11,402 nucleotides of DNA from Lachnospiraceae bacterium (GCA_900771995.1 CAAGQC010000107.1:1-11402); one strand, 5' to 3'. Counted from the first letter of the stretch, positions 1 to 7,262 are shown. Made by a program: numbers and translations. Notes: generated from the letters alone by a model not told the origin.

Positions 1-25
1 AAGTAACCACATGAGCAAAAGGAAA

Positions 26-44
26 GCTGCATCGCAGCGATTTT
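26..44 (+). terminator. Possible weak terminator hairpin
   Basis: GCTGC (26-30), a three-base loop and GCAGC (34-38) form a perfect five-pair stem, followed by GA and four T at 41-44. It could end a transcript that enters the window from the left. The stem and T-run are both short, so this is a weak call. Confidence 0.25.
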
Positions 45-121
45 GCGAATGGGGTGCTGAATAGTTACATGATTTGTATGATTGGCAGAGAAGGATACAG
101 GATGCTTTGCCGGTTTCAGCA

Positions 122-127
122 TATAAT
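122..127 (+). promoter_or_regulatory. Candidate -10 box for the RNase J operon
   Basis: TATAAT matches the sigma-A -10 consensus exactly. No recognisable -35 box lies 16-18 bases upstream and there is no extended -10 TG. If real, it would give an untranslated leader of about 230 bases before the RNase J start. Placement is tentative. Confidence 0.25.
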
Positions 128-361
128 GGTTTTGTGCTAAAAGTGACAGGGAATACACGAAGGGCATGAGAGTGTGCCGTTATCTGGATGGAATCGTAAG
201 ATCTGGGATGCCTGATTTCCACGGGAGTTTTCGAGAAGAGAGCCGAAGGAGCAGGCGGGGAATCGCAGGTCTTTGTTTGCAGAGCATACCAGTCCGTTCT
301 AACGCCGGAATACATACACGAAGCAAGATGTATAGACGTATAGAATTTGGAGGTAATTTCG

Positions 362-2038
362 TTGAAAAAGAAAAAAGAGAATAGTAACGTTTCAGGCCTG
401 AAGATCATTCCTTTGGGAGGCCTGGAGCAGATCGGTATGAACATTACTGCCTTCCAGTATGAGGACAGTATTATTGTGGTGGACTGCGGTCTGTCTTTCC
501 CCGCAGATGACATGCTGGGAATCGACCTGGTCATTCCGGATGTCACTTATCTGAAGGACAATATCGACAAGGTCAAGGGCTTTGTCATCACCCACGGACA
601 CGAGGATCATATCGGAGCACTGCCTTACGTGCTGCGGGATATCAATGTTCCCATCTACGCTACCCGCCTGACCATGGGCATCATCGAGAACAAGCTGACC
701 GAGCACAATCTCATGAAGAAGACCAAGCGTAAAGTGGTGAAATTCGGACAGTCCATCAATCTGGGTGATTTCCGTGTGGAATTTATCAAGACCAACCATA
801 GTATCGTAGATGCCGCAGCACTGGCCATTTATTCCCCGGCCGGTATCGTGGTGCACACCGGAGACTTCAAGGTAGACTATACTCCGGTCTACGGAGATGC
901 CATTGATTTACAGCGTTTTGCCGAGATCGGTAAAAAGGGTGTACTGGCGCTGATGTGCGATTCCACCAACGCAGAGCGTCCCGGCTTTACCCCTTCCGAG
1001 AAAACGGTGGGTAAGACCTTCGATACTTTATTTGAAGAGCATAAGAATACCAGAATCTTCGTGGCAACTTTCGCATCCAATGTGGACCGTGTACAGCAGA
1101 TCATCAACACTGCGTACAAGTTCGGCCGTAAGGTGGCTGTGGAAGGCCGCAGCATGGTAAATATTCTGGATACCGCCATCAAGCTGGAATGCATTAATAT
1201 TCCCGAGAACACACTGGTGGATCTGGACCAGATGAAGAATTACCCGGACGAGCAGCAGGTCATCATTACCACCGGAAGCCAGGGCGAAAGCATGGCAGCT
1301 CTGTCCCGTATGGCCAACAATATGCACCGCAAGATCACCATCGGTGCGGGAGATACGGTAATCTTCTCCTCCAACCCCATTCCGGGCAATGAGAAGTCCG
1401 TTACCAAGATCATCAACGAACTGCTCCGCAAGGGCGCAGACGTTATTTTCCAGGATGCCCATGTATCCGGACATGCCTGTCAGGAGGAGATCAAGCTGAT
1501 CTACACCCTGATCCATCCGAAGTATGCCGTACCCGTGCATGGAGAATACAAACATCTGAAGGCACAGGCGAAGATCGCTGAGAGCCTGGGCATCAGCAAG
1601 GATAATATCTTCATCCTGTCTTCCGGAGATGTGCTGGAAGTCAGCGAAGAACAGGCCAGAGTCAACGGCAGAGTACCCGTAGGTGCTATTCTGGTAGACG
1701 GTCTGGGTGTCGGTGATGTCGGAAATGTGGTATTGAGAGATAGACAGCATCTGGCAGAAGATGGTATTATGATCGTGGTCATGAGTCTGGACAGAGCCAG
1801 CGGAGAACTGGTAGCCGGTCCCGATATCGTGTCCAGAGGTTTCGTATATGTGAAGGAATCCGATGAACTGATCGAGGAAGCCAGACGTACCGTAGACGAT
1901 GCGCTGCAGGCCTGCCTGGATAAGGGAATCACGGACTGGGGCAAGCTGAAGACCACCACCAAAGATGTCCTCAGCGATTATGTATGGAAGAAGACCAAGA
2001 GACGTCCCATGATCCTTCCGATCATTATGGAAGTGTAG
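362..2038 (+). CDS. rnj: Ribonuclease J
   Basis: Metallo-beta-lactamase/beta-CASP ribonuclease with 5'-3' exonuclease and endonuclease activity, central to mRNA decay and rRNA maturation in Gram-positive bacteria; cytoplasmic. The product is 558 residues, normal for the family. The zinc-binding motif THGHEDH is at about residues 77-83, the later metal ligands are in TNHS (H146) and HTGDF (D168), beta-CASP residues include HVSGH (367-371) and PVHGEYKHL (391-399), and the C-terminal domain ends in KKTKRRPMILPIIMEV. I chose the TTG start at 362 because GGAGG at 349-353 sits eight bases before it. An in-frame TTG at 347 overlaps that Shine-Dalgarno sequence and is unlikely. It is the first gene of a five-gene operon, with 28 bases to the next gene. 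J1 and J2 paralogues cannot be told apart here. Confidence 0.96.
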   Translation: MKKKKENSNVSGLKIIPLGGLEQIGMNITAFQYEDSIIVVDCGLSFPADDMLGIDLVIPDVTYLKDNIDKVKGFVITHGHEDHIGALPYVLRDINVPIYATRLTMGIIENKLTEHNLMKKTKRKVVKFGQSINLGDFRVEFIKTNHSIVDAAALAIYSPAGIVVHTGDFKVDYTPVYGDAIDLQRFAEIGKKGVLALMCDSTNAERPGFTPSEKTVGKTFDTLFEEHKNTRIFVATFASNVDRVQQIINTAYKFGRKVAVEGRSMVNILDTAIKLECINIPENTLVDLDQMKNYPDEQQVIITTGSQGESMAALSRMANNMHRKITIGAGDTVIFSSNPIPGNEKSVTKIINELLRKGADVIFQDAHVSGHACQEEIKLIYTLIHPKYAVPVHGEYKHLKAQAKIAESLGISKDNIFILSSGDVLEVSEEQARVNGRVPVGAILVDGLGVGDVGNVVLRDRQHLAEDGIMIVVMSLDRASGELVAGPDIVSRGFVYVKESDELIEEARRTVDDALQACLDKGITDWGKLKTTTKDVLSDYVWKKTKRRPMILPIIMEV

Positions 2039-2066
2039 TAGCGATTGCTGGAAAGGTCGTAAGCAG

Positions 2067-2402
2067 ATGAAGATTACAGCGGACGAAAATGTAAATCAGG
2101 CGGTAGAACAGATGGTACAGGCGATCCGTAATACCGACGCTTATCTGGAATATCAGAAGCAGCTGGCGCGCGTAAAAGAGCAGCCGGAACTCAAGAGACA
2201 GATCGATGAGTTCCGGACCAGGAATTTTGAATTGCAGACCAGCAAGGACACGAACTTTGATAAGCTGGATCAGTTTACCAGAGAAAATGAGGCTTTCCGG
2301 GAAAATCCGCTGGTGTCGGATTTCCTGGCGGCAGAACTGGCATTTTGCCGTATGATGCAGGAGATCGGTCTCTATGTTACCGATCAGATGCACTTCGAGT
2401 AA
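2067..2402 (+). CDS. YlbF/YmcA family protein
   Basis: A 111-residue, almost wholly alpha-helical, charged protein of the YlbF/YmcA family (formerly DUF964). In Bacillus subtilis, YlbF and YmcA form a complex with YaaT that affects RNase Y-dependent mRNA processing, competence and sporulation. The family pattern is an N-terminal helix with NVNQAVEQMVQAIRNTDAY (about 9-27), a central coiled region rich in K/E/Q (about 30-60), and a C-terminal helical part ending in a conserved-looking MMQEIGLYVTDQ. The ATG at 2067 has a GGAAAGG-type ribosome site about ten bases upstream. It lies 28 bases after RNase J and 15 bases before the next gene, so co-transcription is very likely. Its placement beside RNase J suggests a role in RNA turnover, but this is inference. 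It could be a lineage-specific paralogue rather than the YlbF orthologue. Confidence 0.85.
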   Translation: MKITADENVNQAVEQMVQAIRNTDAYLEYQKQLARVKEQPELKRQIDEFRTRNFELQTSKDTNFDKLDQFTRENEAFRENPLVSDFLAAELAFCRMMQEIGLYVTDQMHFE

Positions 2403-2417
2403 GAAAGGACAGAGAAC

Positions 2418-2870
2418 ATGAAAGCAGCAAATTTGGCAGGTGCCGTATTGGGCGCTATTTTAAAAGTGGTGTTTGCGGTGATCGTGGTATATCTGGTCTA
2501 CACCGGAGCATCGACATGCTATGACTACGGCTATCGTATTTTCACTGAACCTGCAATCTCCAGCGGAGAGGGGCGTAAAGTCACTGTGACCCTGACTTCT
2601 ACCATGTCCGCTACAGAGATCGGCAACACATTGCAGGAAAAGGGACTGGTAAGAGACGGCAGACTGTTCGCATTACAGTACCTGTTATCCGAATACAAAA
2701 AGGACTGGAAGCCCGGCACCTATGAACTGAGCACCGCCATGACCGCAGAAGAAATGATGGAAGTCATGGCCGGCCAGACGGAGAGTACGACGGAAGAGAC
2801 AGTGGAGACCATAGATAACGGCAGTGCGGTGACCAGCGAGACGCAGGATACGACGGCGGCCGCACAGTAA
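2418..2870 (+). CDS. Short MltG-like membrane protein lacking the catalytic domain
   Basis: A 150-residue protein with a short cytoplasmic N-terminus, one transmembrane helix at about residues 9-29, and an extracytoplasmic domain at about 50-120. That domain reads like the N-terminal LysM-like part of MltG (YceG family): VTVTLTSTMSATEIGNTLQEKGLV, followed by KPGTYELSTAMTAEEMMEVMAG. Full MltG is an endolytic peptidoglycan transglycosylase of about 330-380 residues with a catalytic Glu in the C-terminal half. That half is absent and is replaced by a Thr/Glu/Ser-rich tail (about 121-150). No frameshift remnant of the missing domain follows, because the next gene starts 20 bases later. It is therefore probably a genuine short form, binding peptidoglycan or acting as a scaffold rather than as an enzyme. 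AAAGGA at 2404-2409 is a good ribosome site eight bases before the ATG. Its position just before trmR matches yrrL (mltG) in B. subtilis. Confidence 0.75.
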   Translation: MKAANLAGAVLGAILKVVFAVIVVYLVYTGASTCYDYGYRIFTEPAISSGEGRKVTVTLTSTMSATEIGNTLQEKGLVRDGRLFALQYLLSEYKKDWKPGTYELSTAMTAEEMMEVMAGQTESTTEETVETIDNGSAVTSETQDTTAAAQ

Positions 2871-2890
2871 AGTGTGAAATGAGGGACAGT

Positions 2891-3553
2891 ATGATCATAG
2901 ATGAGAGAATGTCCGCGTTTATTGATTCCCTGGACAGCGGGAATCCGGCGTGGCTGAATGAGATTGAAAAATTCGCTCTGGAGACACAGGTTCCCATCAT
3001 ACGCAGATCCATGCAAAGTCTGTTGAAATTTTTGTTAAGATTTACAAAGCCGAAAAGCATCCTGGAAGTCGGGACTGCTATCGGCTTTTCTGCGTTACTG
3101 ATGAGTGAATATGCACCGGAGGATTGCCATATCACGACAATCGAAAAATATGAGAAAAGGATTCCCATTGCCAGAGAGAATTTCCACAAGGCAGGCCGGG
3201 AAGACCGTATCACCCTGCTGGAAGGAGATGCCACGGAGATCCTGCGGGAACTGGAGGGCACCTATGACGTAATCTTCATGGATGCGGCGAAGGGGCAGTA
3301 TATTCATTTCCTGCCGGACATCTTACGCCTGCTGTCTCCCGGCGGACTGCTGATCTCGGACAATGTATTGCAGGACGGTGACATTATAGAGTCCCGCTTC
3401 GCCGTGACCCGAAGGAACCGGACCATTCATGCCCGAATGCGGGAATACCTGTATGAACTGAAACATCACCCGGGGCTGGAGACCGTGATCCTGCCGGTGG
3501 GTGACGGAGTGACACTGAGTACGAAAAAAGAGGAGAAACAAGATGACGTATAA
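2891..3553 (+). CDS. trmR: tRNA 5-hydroxyuridine methyltransferase (SAM-dependent O-methyltransferase)
   Basis: Class I S-adenosylmethionine-dependent O-methyltransferase of the catechol-O-methyltransferase-like group, 220 residues. SAM-binding motif I is EVGTAIG (about 59-65), an acidic ribose-binding residue lies in TIEK (E85), GDATE is near 112-116, and the metal-binding residues lie in MDAAKGQY (D131) and SDN (D157, N158). TrmR (YrrM) methylates 5-hydroxyuridine at tRNA wobble position 34 to 5-methoxyuridine. The assignment rests on the adjacent TrhP-like gene, which would make the substrate, and on the yrrLMNO-like gene order. The family alone would allow a small-molecule methyltransferase. 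I chose ATG 2891 over the in-frame ATG 2879 because GAGGGA sits just before it, and MIIDERM at the N-terminus is typical of these proteins. Its end overlaps the next gene by 11 bases, indicating translational coupling. Confidence 0.85.
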   Translation: MIIDERMSAFIDSLDSGNPAWLNEIEKFALETQVPIIRRSMQSLLKFLLRFTKPKSILEVGTAIGFSALLMSEYAPEDCHITTIEKYEKRIPIARENFHKAGREDRITLLEGDATEILRELEGTYDVIFMDAAKGQYIHFLPDILRLLSPGGLLISDNVLQDGDIIESRFAVTRRNRTIHARMREYLYELKHHPGLETVILPVGDGVTLSTKKEEKQDDV

Positions 3554-4781
3554 AAAACCAGAACTTTTGATCCCGGCCAGCAGCCTGGAAGTATTAAAAA
3601 CAGCTGTTATTTTTGGCGCGGATGCAGTGTATATCGGCGGAGAGGCTTTTGGGCTCCGTGCGAAAGCGAAGAATTTCAGCAGTGAAGAGATGGCGGAAGG
3701 AGTAGCCTTCGCCCATGTCCACGGGGTAAAAGTCTATGTGACGGCCAATATTCTGGCTCATAACTATGATCTGGAGGGTGCCAGAAAATATTTTGCCGAA
3801 CTGCGGGACATGAAGCCGGAACAGCCGGATGCCCTGATCATTTCCGATCCGGGGATGTTCATGATCGCCAAGGAAGTATGGCCCCAGGTGGAGGTGCACA
3901 TTTCCACCCAGGCCAACAATACCAACTATGAGACCTACCTGTTCTGGTGGAAGCTGGGAGCAAAGAGAGTGGTATCGGCCAGAGAGCTGTCTCTGGTGGA
4001 GATCAAGGGGATCCGTGAGAAGATCCCTGCGGAGATGGAGATCGAGAGCTTTGTCCACGGAGCCATGTGTATTTCTTATTCCGGCAGATGCCTGCTGAGC
4101 AATTTTTTCACCGGAAGAGATGCCAACAGAGGTGCCTGCACCCATCCCTGCCGCTGGAAATATGCGGTGGTGGAGGAGACCCGGCCGGGAGAATACCTGC
4201 CGGTCTATGAGAATGAAAGGGGAACCTATATTTTCAACTCCAAGGATCTGTGCATGATCGAGCATATTCCGGAGCTGGTGGAAGCCGGTATCGACAGCCT
4301 GAAGATCGAGGGTCGTATGAAGACCGCATTGTACGTGGCAACGGTGGCCAGAACCTACCGGAAGGCCATTGACGACTATTTTGCCGATCCGGAACTCTAC
4401 GAGAAAAATATGGACTGGTACAAGGCGGAGATTTCCAAATGTACCTACAGACAGTTCACCACAGGCTTCTATTTCGGCAAACCCGATGAGAACACCCAGA
4501 TCTATGATAACAACACCTATGTGAATGAATATATCTATCTGGGAATCGTGGAAGATGTGAAGGAGGATCTGTGCCGGATCGAACAGCGGAATAAGTTCTG
4601 CGTGGGAGATGCCATAGAGATCATGAAGCCCGACGGCACCAATGTACCGGTCACTGTGGAAGCTATGTACACCGAAGAGGGAGAAAGTGTGGACAGTGCG
4701 CCCCATCCCAGGCAGGTGCTGTGGATAAAGTTATCCGAAATGCCGGAGACCTTTGATCTGCTGCGTCAGAAAAATGACTGA
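3543..4781 (+). CDS. trhP: U32 peptidase-family tRNA uridine 5-hydroxylase (TrhP)
   Basis: A 412-residue member of the U32 'collagenase' family. In this subfamily the true role is prephenate-dependent hydroxylation of uridine 34 in tRNA (TrhP; YegQ in Escherichia coli, YrrN/YrrO in B. subtilis) rather than proteolysis. The U32 signature starts at ESFVHGAMC and continues SYSGRCLLSNFFTGRDANRG. Conserved cysteines at about 176, 183, 199 and 203 could hold an iron-sulfur cluster. The SLKIEGRMK motif is at about 252-260. The N-terminal half is barrel-like, starting with PELLIPASS and GADAVYIGG. AGGAG at 3531-3535 lies seven bases before the ATG, inside the end of trmR. Only one TrhP gene is present, where B. 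subtilis has two in tandem, and its length fits the longer YrrO type. No clear terminator follows within the 124 bases before the next gene. Confidence 0.87.
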   Translation: MTYKKPELLIPASSLEVLKTAVIFGADAVYIGGEAFGLRAKAKNFSSEEMAEGVAFAHVHGVKVYVTANILAHNYDLEGARKYFAELRDMKPEQPDALIISDPGMFMIAKEVWPQVEVHISTQANNTNYETYLFWWKLGAKRVVSARELSLVEIKGIREKIPAEMEIESFVHGAMCISYSGRCLLSNFFTGRDANRGACTHPCRWKYAVVEETRPGEYLPVYENERGTYIFNSKDLCMIEHIPELVEAGIDSLKIEGRMKTALYVATVARTYRKAIDDYFADPELYEKNMDWYKAEISKCTYRQFTTGFYFGKPDENTQIYDNNTYVNEYIYLGIVEDVKEDLCRIEQRNKFCVGDAIEIMKPDGTNVPVTVEAMYTEEGESVDSAPHPRQVLWIKLSEMPETFDLLRQKND

Positions 4782-4832
4782 TACCGGGGCGGAAATGGGA
4801 AAAACTTCTCGATAAAACCTCGAAAATAATAA

Positions 4833-4862
4833 TTGACCATTATAACGCACATGTTGTACACT
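4833..4862 (+). promoter_or_regulatory. Candidate promoter of the first glutamine synthetase
   Basis: TTGACC at 4833-4838 and TACACT at 4857-4862 are separated by 18 bases and would start RNA near 4869, leaving a leader of about 37 bases. A second possible -10, TATAGT at 4879-4884, pairs with TTGTAC at 4854-4859 at a poorer 19-base spacing. The leader is too short for an attenuator. The rest of the 4782-4905 gap holds no gene and no clear terminator for the upstream operon. Confidence 0.45.
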
Positions 4863-4905
4863 GTAATCGATATTATTCTATAGTATACCGAAGGGAAGTA
4901 GGGAC

Positions 4906-7017
4906 ATGCGCGAAGAATTGAATGTAGAGGAGCTTTTTGCCAGCAAGGTATTTACCCTGGGCAAAATGAAAGAGAGACTCCCCAAGAGCACTTACAAAGA
5001 AGTGAAGAAAGTCATGGATCAGGGAGGAGAACTTTCCCTGGCGACTGCGGATGTGGTGGCAAGTGCCATGAAGGATTGGGCCATTGAGAACGGTGCCACC
5101 CATTATACCCACTGGTTCCAGCCGCTGACCGGCATTACCGCAGAAAAACATGATGCTTTTGTAACACATCCCGATGAGGATGGCCGGATGATCATGGAGT
5201 TTTCCGGTAAAGAACTGATCAAGGGAGAGCCCGATGCATCTTCTTTCCCTTCCGGCGGCTTACGTGCCACCTTTGAGGCAAGAGGCTATACCACATGGGA
5301 CATTACTTCCCCTGCATTTATCAAAGAGACCGCTACCGGTCCGACCCTTTGTATCCCTACAGCATTTTGTTCATATAAGGGCGAAGCACTGGATAAGAAG
5401 ACCCCGTTACTTCGTTCCATGGAAGCTTTGAGCAAGCAGGCGATCCGTATCGTCCGTCTGTTCGGCAATACGGAAGCCACCAAAGTACTGCCTTCCGTCG
5501 GCGCGGAGCAGGAATATTTCCTGGTGGATTCTGCCAAGGCTTTGCAGCGTGAAGATATTATTTTTGCCGGACGTACCCTGTTCGGAGCACCGGCTCCCAA
5601 GGGACAGGAGATGGATGACCACTATTTCGGTGTTATCCGTGAGCGCATCGGCGGCTTCATGCATGATGTAAATATCGAATTGTGGAAGCTGGGCGTGACT
5701 TCCAAGACCCAGCATAATGAGGCGGCTCCCGCACAGCATGAAGTGGCGCCCATCTATGAGTCTGCCAATGTGGCAGTAGATCATAACCAGCTGGTGATGG
5801 AGACCCTGAAGCGTGTGGCCGGCAAGCATGGTCTGCGCTGCATGCTGCATGAGAAGCCCTTTGCCGGAGTGAACGGTTCCGGTAAGCATAATAACTGGTC
5901 CATCACCACGGATAATGGTGTGAATCTTCTGGAGCCCGGCCAGACTCCCAACGAAAATATTCAGTTCCTATTAGTACTGGCATGTATCATGAAGGCGGTA
6001 GATACCCATGCGGATCTGCTGCGTCAGAGTGCATCCAATGTCGGTAACGACCACAGACTGGGCGGCTATGAGGCACCCCCTGCCATCATTTCCATCTTCC
6101 TGGGCGAGCAGCTGGAGGATGTAGTGGCACAGCTGGTGGAGACCGGTAAAGCAGACAACCTGAAAGAAGGCGGCGTACTCCGTACCGGCGTATCCACACT
6201 GCCGGATTTTGTAAAGGATGCCACGGACAGGAACCGTACTTCACCCTTCGCTTTCACAGGTAATAAATTCGAATTCCGTATGGTGGGAAGTGAGGATTCC
6301 ATCGGAAGCCCCAATACGACCCTGAATGCCATTGTGGCAGAGGCGTTCTGCGAAGCTGCAGACCGTCTGGAAGGTGCAGAAGATTTTGATATGGCAGTCC
6401 ATGATCTGATCAAGGAATATATGACCGAGCATCAGCGGATTATTTTCAACGGCAACGGTTATGCCAGGGAGTGGGAAGAGGAAGCAGCCAGAAGAGGACT
6501 GCCCAATATTCCTTCCATGGTAGCTGCGGTAGATACCCTGACTACTCCCAAGGCCATTCAGCTGTTTGAGAAGTTCGGCATTTTCACCGAAGCGGAACTT
6601 CGTTCCCGTGCGGAAGTCCTGTATGAGACCTATGCGAAGACCATCAACATCGAGGCCCTGACCATGGTGGATATGGCGAACAAACAGATCATCCCCGCTG
6701 TCATGAAGTACAGCAAGTCTTTGGCAGATGCTGTCATTGCCATCACAGAGGCTGGCGGAGATACTTATGTTCCGACCCGCATGTTACAGCAGATTACCCA
6801 GAAGCTGACAGAGATGGAGAAGGCCTCCGAGGCTCTTCTGGAGGAAGAGAAGAAAGCGTCCGCCATGCCCAGAGGTAAGGAGCAGGCATTCTGCTATCAC
6901 GATAAGGTCATGGTGGCAATGAACGAATTGAGAAAACCTGCGGATGAACTGGAGAAGCTGGTAGATAAAAAGTACTGGCCGTTCCCGACTTACGCAGATC
7001 TGCTGTTTGAGGTATAG
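4906..7017 (+). CDS. glnN: Glutamine synthetase type III, copy 1
   Basis: Makes glutamine from glutamate, ammonia and ATP; cytoplasmic. The 703-residue length fits type III (GlnN, about 700-730 residues, known as a dodecamer), far longer than type I (about 450-470). Visible motifs are FPSGGLRATFEARGY (114-128), EQEYFLVD in the metal-binding region (201-208), the NEAAPAQHE glutamate/metal motif (271-279), GVNGSGKHNNWS (321-332), and NRTSPFAFTGNKFEFR (443-458). The last 100 residues are helical and charged (KLTEMEKASEALLEEEKKA). Residue 273 is Ala where copy 2 has the usual Val. AAGGGAAG and TAGGGA lie just before the ATG at 4906. The next gene is a second, 80% identical copy with a different leader, so the two are probably expressed under different conditions. 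Copy 1 might instead have a shifted substrate affinity, but every motif I can read is kept. Confidence 0.95.
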   Translation: MREELNVEELFASKVFTLGKMKERLPKSTYKEVKKVMDQGGELSLATADVVASAMKDWAIENGATHYTHWFQPLTGITAEKHDAFVTHPDEDGRMIMEFSGKELIKGEPDASSFPSGGLRATFEARGYTTWDITSPAFIKETATGPTLCIPTAFCSYKGEALDKKTPLLRSMEALSKQAIRIVRLFGNTEATKVLPSVGAEQEYFLVDSAKALQREDIIFAGRTLFGAPAPKGQEMDDHYFGVIRERIGGFMHDVNIELWKLGVTSKTQHNEAAPAQHEVAPIYESANVAVDHNQLVMETLKRVAGKHGLRCMLHEKPFAGVNGSGKHNNWSITTDNGVNLLEPGQTPNENIQFLLVLACIMKAVDTHADLLRQSASNVGNDHRLGGYEAPPAIISIFLGEQLEDVVAQLVETGKADNLKEGGVLRTGVSTLPDFVKDATDRNRTSPFAFTGNKFEFRMVGSEDSIGSPNTTLNAIVAEAFCEAADRLEGAEDFDMAVHDLIKEYMTEHQRIIFNGNGYAREWEEEAARRGLPNIPSMVAAVDTLTTPKAIQLFEKFGIFTEAELRSRAEVLYETYAKTINIEALTMVDMANKQIIPAVMKYSKSLADAVIAITEAGGDTYVPTRMLQQITQKLTEMEKASEALLEEEKKASAMPRGKEQAFCYHDKVMVAMNELRKPADELEKLVDKKYWPFPTYADLLFEV

Positions 7018-7059
7018 GGCGTTTCAAAGGTCGTTTTGGATGCCATACTAAAATTTTTT
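7018..7059 (+). terminator. Weak terminator-like hairpin after copy 1
   Basis: Right after the TAG, GGC (7018-7020) can pair with GCC (7042-7044), with an imperfect inner stem of TTCAAA against TTTGGA. A T-run follows at 7054-7059, but nine bases separate it from the stem and it belongs to the AT-rich block upstream of the next promoter. Some readthrough into the next leader is likely. Confidence 0.25.
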
Positions 7060-7099
7060 GAAAAAAGGTATTGCATTCAAAAAAAATCTGTTGTATAGT
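7049..7099 (+). promoter_or_regulatory. Strong promoter of glutamine synthetase copy 2, with UP-like AT block
   Basis: TTGCAT at 7071-7076 and TATAGT at 7094-7099 have the ideal 17-base spacing, so RNA would start near 7106. The block at 7049-7075, up to and including part of the -35 box, matches 24 of 27 bases of the block before the tRNA-Gln promoter (11261-11287). It resembles an A/T-tract UP element, as found at stable RNA promoters. Confidence 0.8.
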
Positions 7100-7105
7100 A
7101 ATGAG

Positions 7106-7188
7106 CCATAGAGGAGCGATCCTCATAAGTGAATATTTTTCGATGCGAAACGAAGGCGTTTACACTGGGAAGTGTAGCGCCTTTTTTT
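7106..7188 (+). ncRNA. Structured leader / candidate attenuator RNA of glutamine synthetase copy 2
   Basis: About 83 bases from the predicted start to the T-run of an intrinsic terminator, all before the gene's ribosome site. The first hairpin (7111-7124) reads GAGG[AGCGAT]CCTC. Its six-base loop has A at position 1 and G at position 4, the hallmark of ANTAR-protein RNA targets; it can equally be drawn as a GCGA tetraloop on a five-pair stem. TTTTCG (7137-7142) can pair with CGAAGG (7151-7156), which would take bases from the terminator's left arm, or TTTCG (7138-7142) can pair with CGAAA (7146-7150) and leave the terminator free. This looks like a switch between antiterminated and terminated forms. 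A second clear A1/G4 hexaloop, expected for a classic ANTAR site, is missing; the best candidate is AGTGAA between ATA and TAT, only three pairs. No T-box sequence is visible. Confidence 0.5.
7153..7188 (+). terminator. Intrinsic terminator inside the leader of copy 2
   Basis: AAGGCG (7153-7158) pairs with CGCCTT (7178-7183) and TACACT (7161-7166) with AGTGTA (7171-7176), around a GGGA loop, with a small asymmetric internal loop (TT against G). Seven T at 7182-7188 follow. It lies 74 bases before the start codon, so the gene can only be read if RNA polymerase passes it. Confidence 0.85.
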
Positions 7189-7262
7189 GTTGCTGAACAG
7201 TAACATATGCCGACAAAGTCGCAGGAAGCATGGAAAATAGCAAGAATAAGGAGGAAACGAAG

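Larger units (their letters stand above)
1..361. other. Upstream intergenic region, no supported gene
   Basis: No open frame here looks like a protein I recognise. The AAG-TAA at 1-6 could be the end of a gene outside the window, but this cannot be tested. A small hairpin lies at 26-38, a short motif shared with 7191-7206 lies at 55-70, and a TATAAT lies at 122-127 without a good -35 partner. A 72-codon frame at 166-384 has arginine- and serine-rich low-quality sequence and runs into the RNase J start, so it is not called. The region presumably carries the promoter and a long leader of the downstream operon, but I cannot place the transcription start firmly. Confidence 0.6.

Noticed and set aside
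166..384. 72-codon open frame upstream of RNase J
   Set aside because: It has no ribosome site, has an Arg/Ser-rich composition unlike a folded protein, overlaps the RNase J start in another frame, and resembles no family I know.
3594..4706. Long open frame on the minus strand inside the U32 gene (370 codons)
   Set aside because: It is antisense to a strongly conserved gene, its His/Gly/Leu-rich composition is typical of antisense frames, and it has no ribosome site or recognisable domain.
7106..7188. T-box riboswitch in the leader of copy 2
   Set aside because: The leader is far too short for a T-box and lacks the conserved T-box sequence.
7230..7262. N-terminal extension of glutamine synthetase copy 2 to ATG 7230
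   Set aside because: The perfect AAGGAGG at 7248-7254 points to ATG 7263, and copy 1 aligns exactly from that start.
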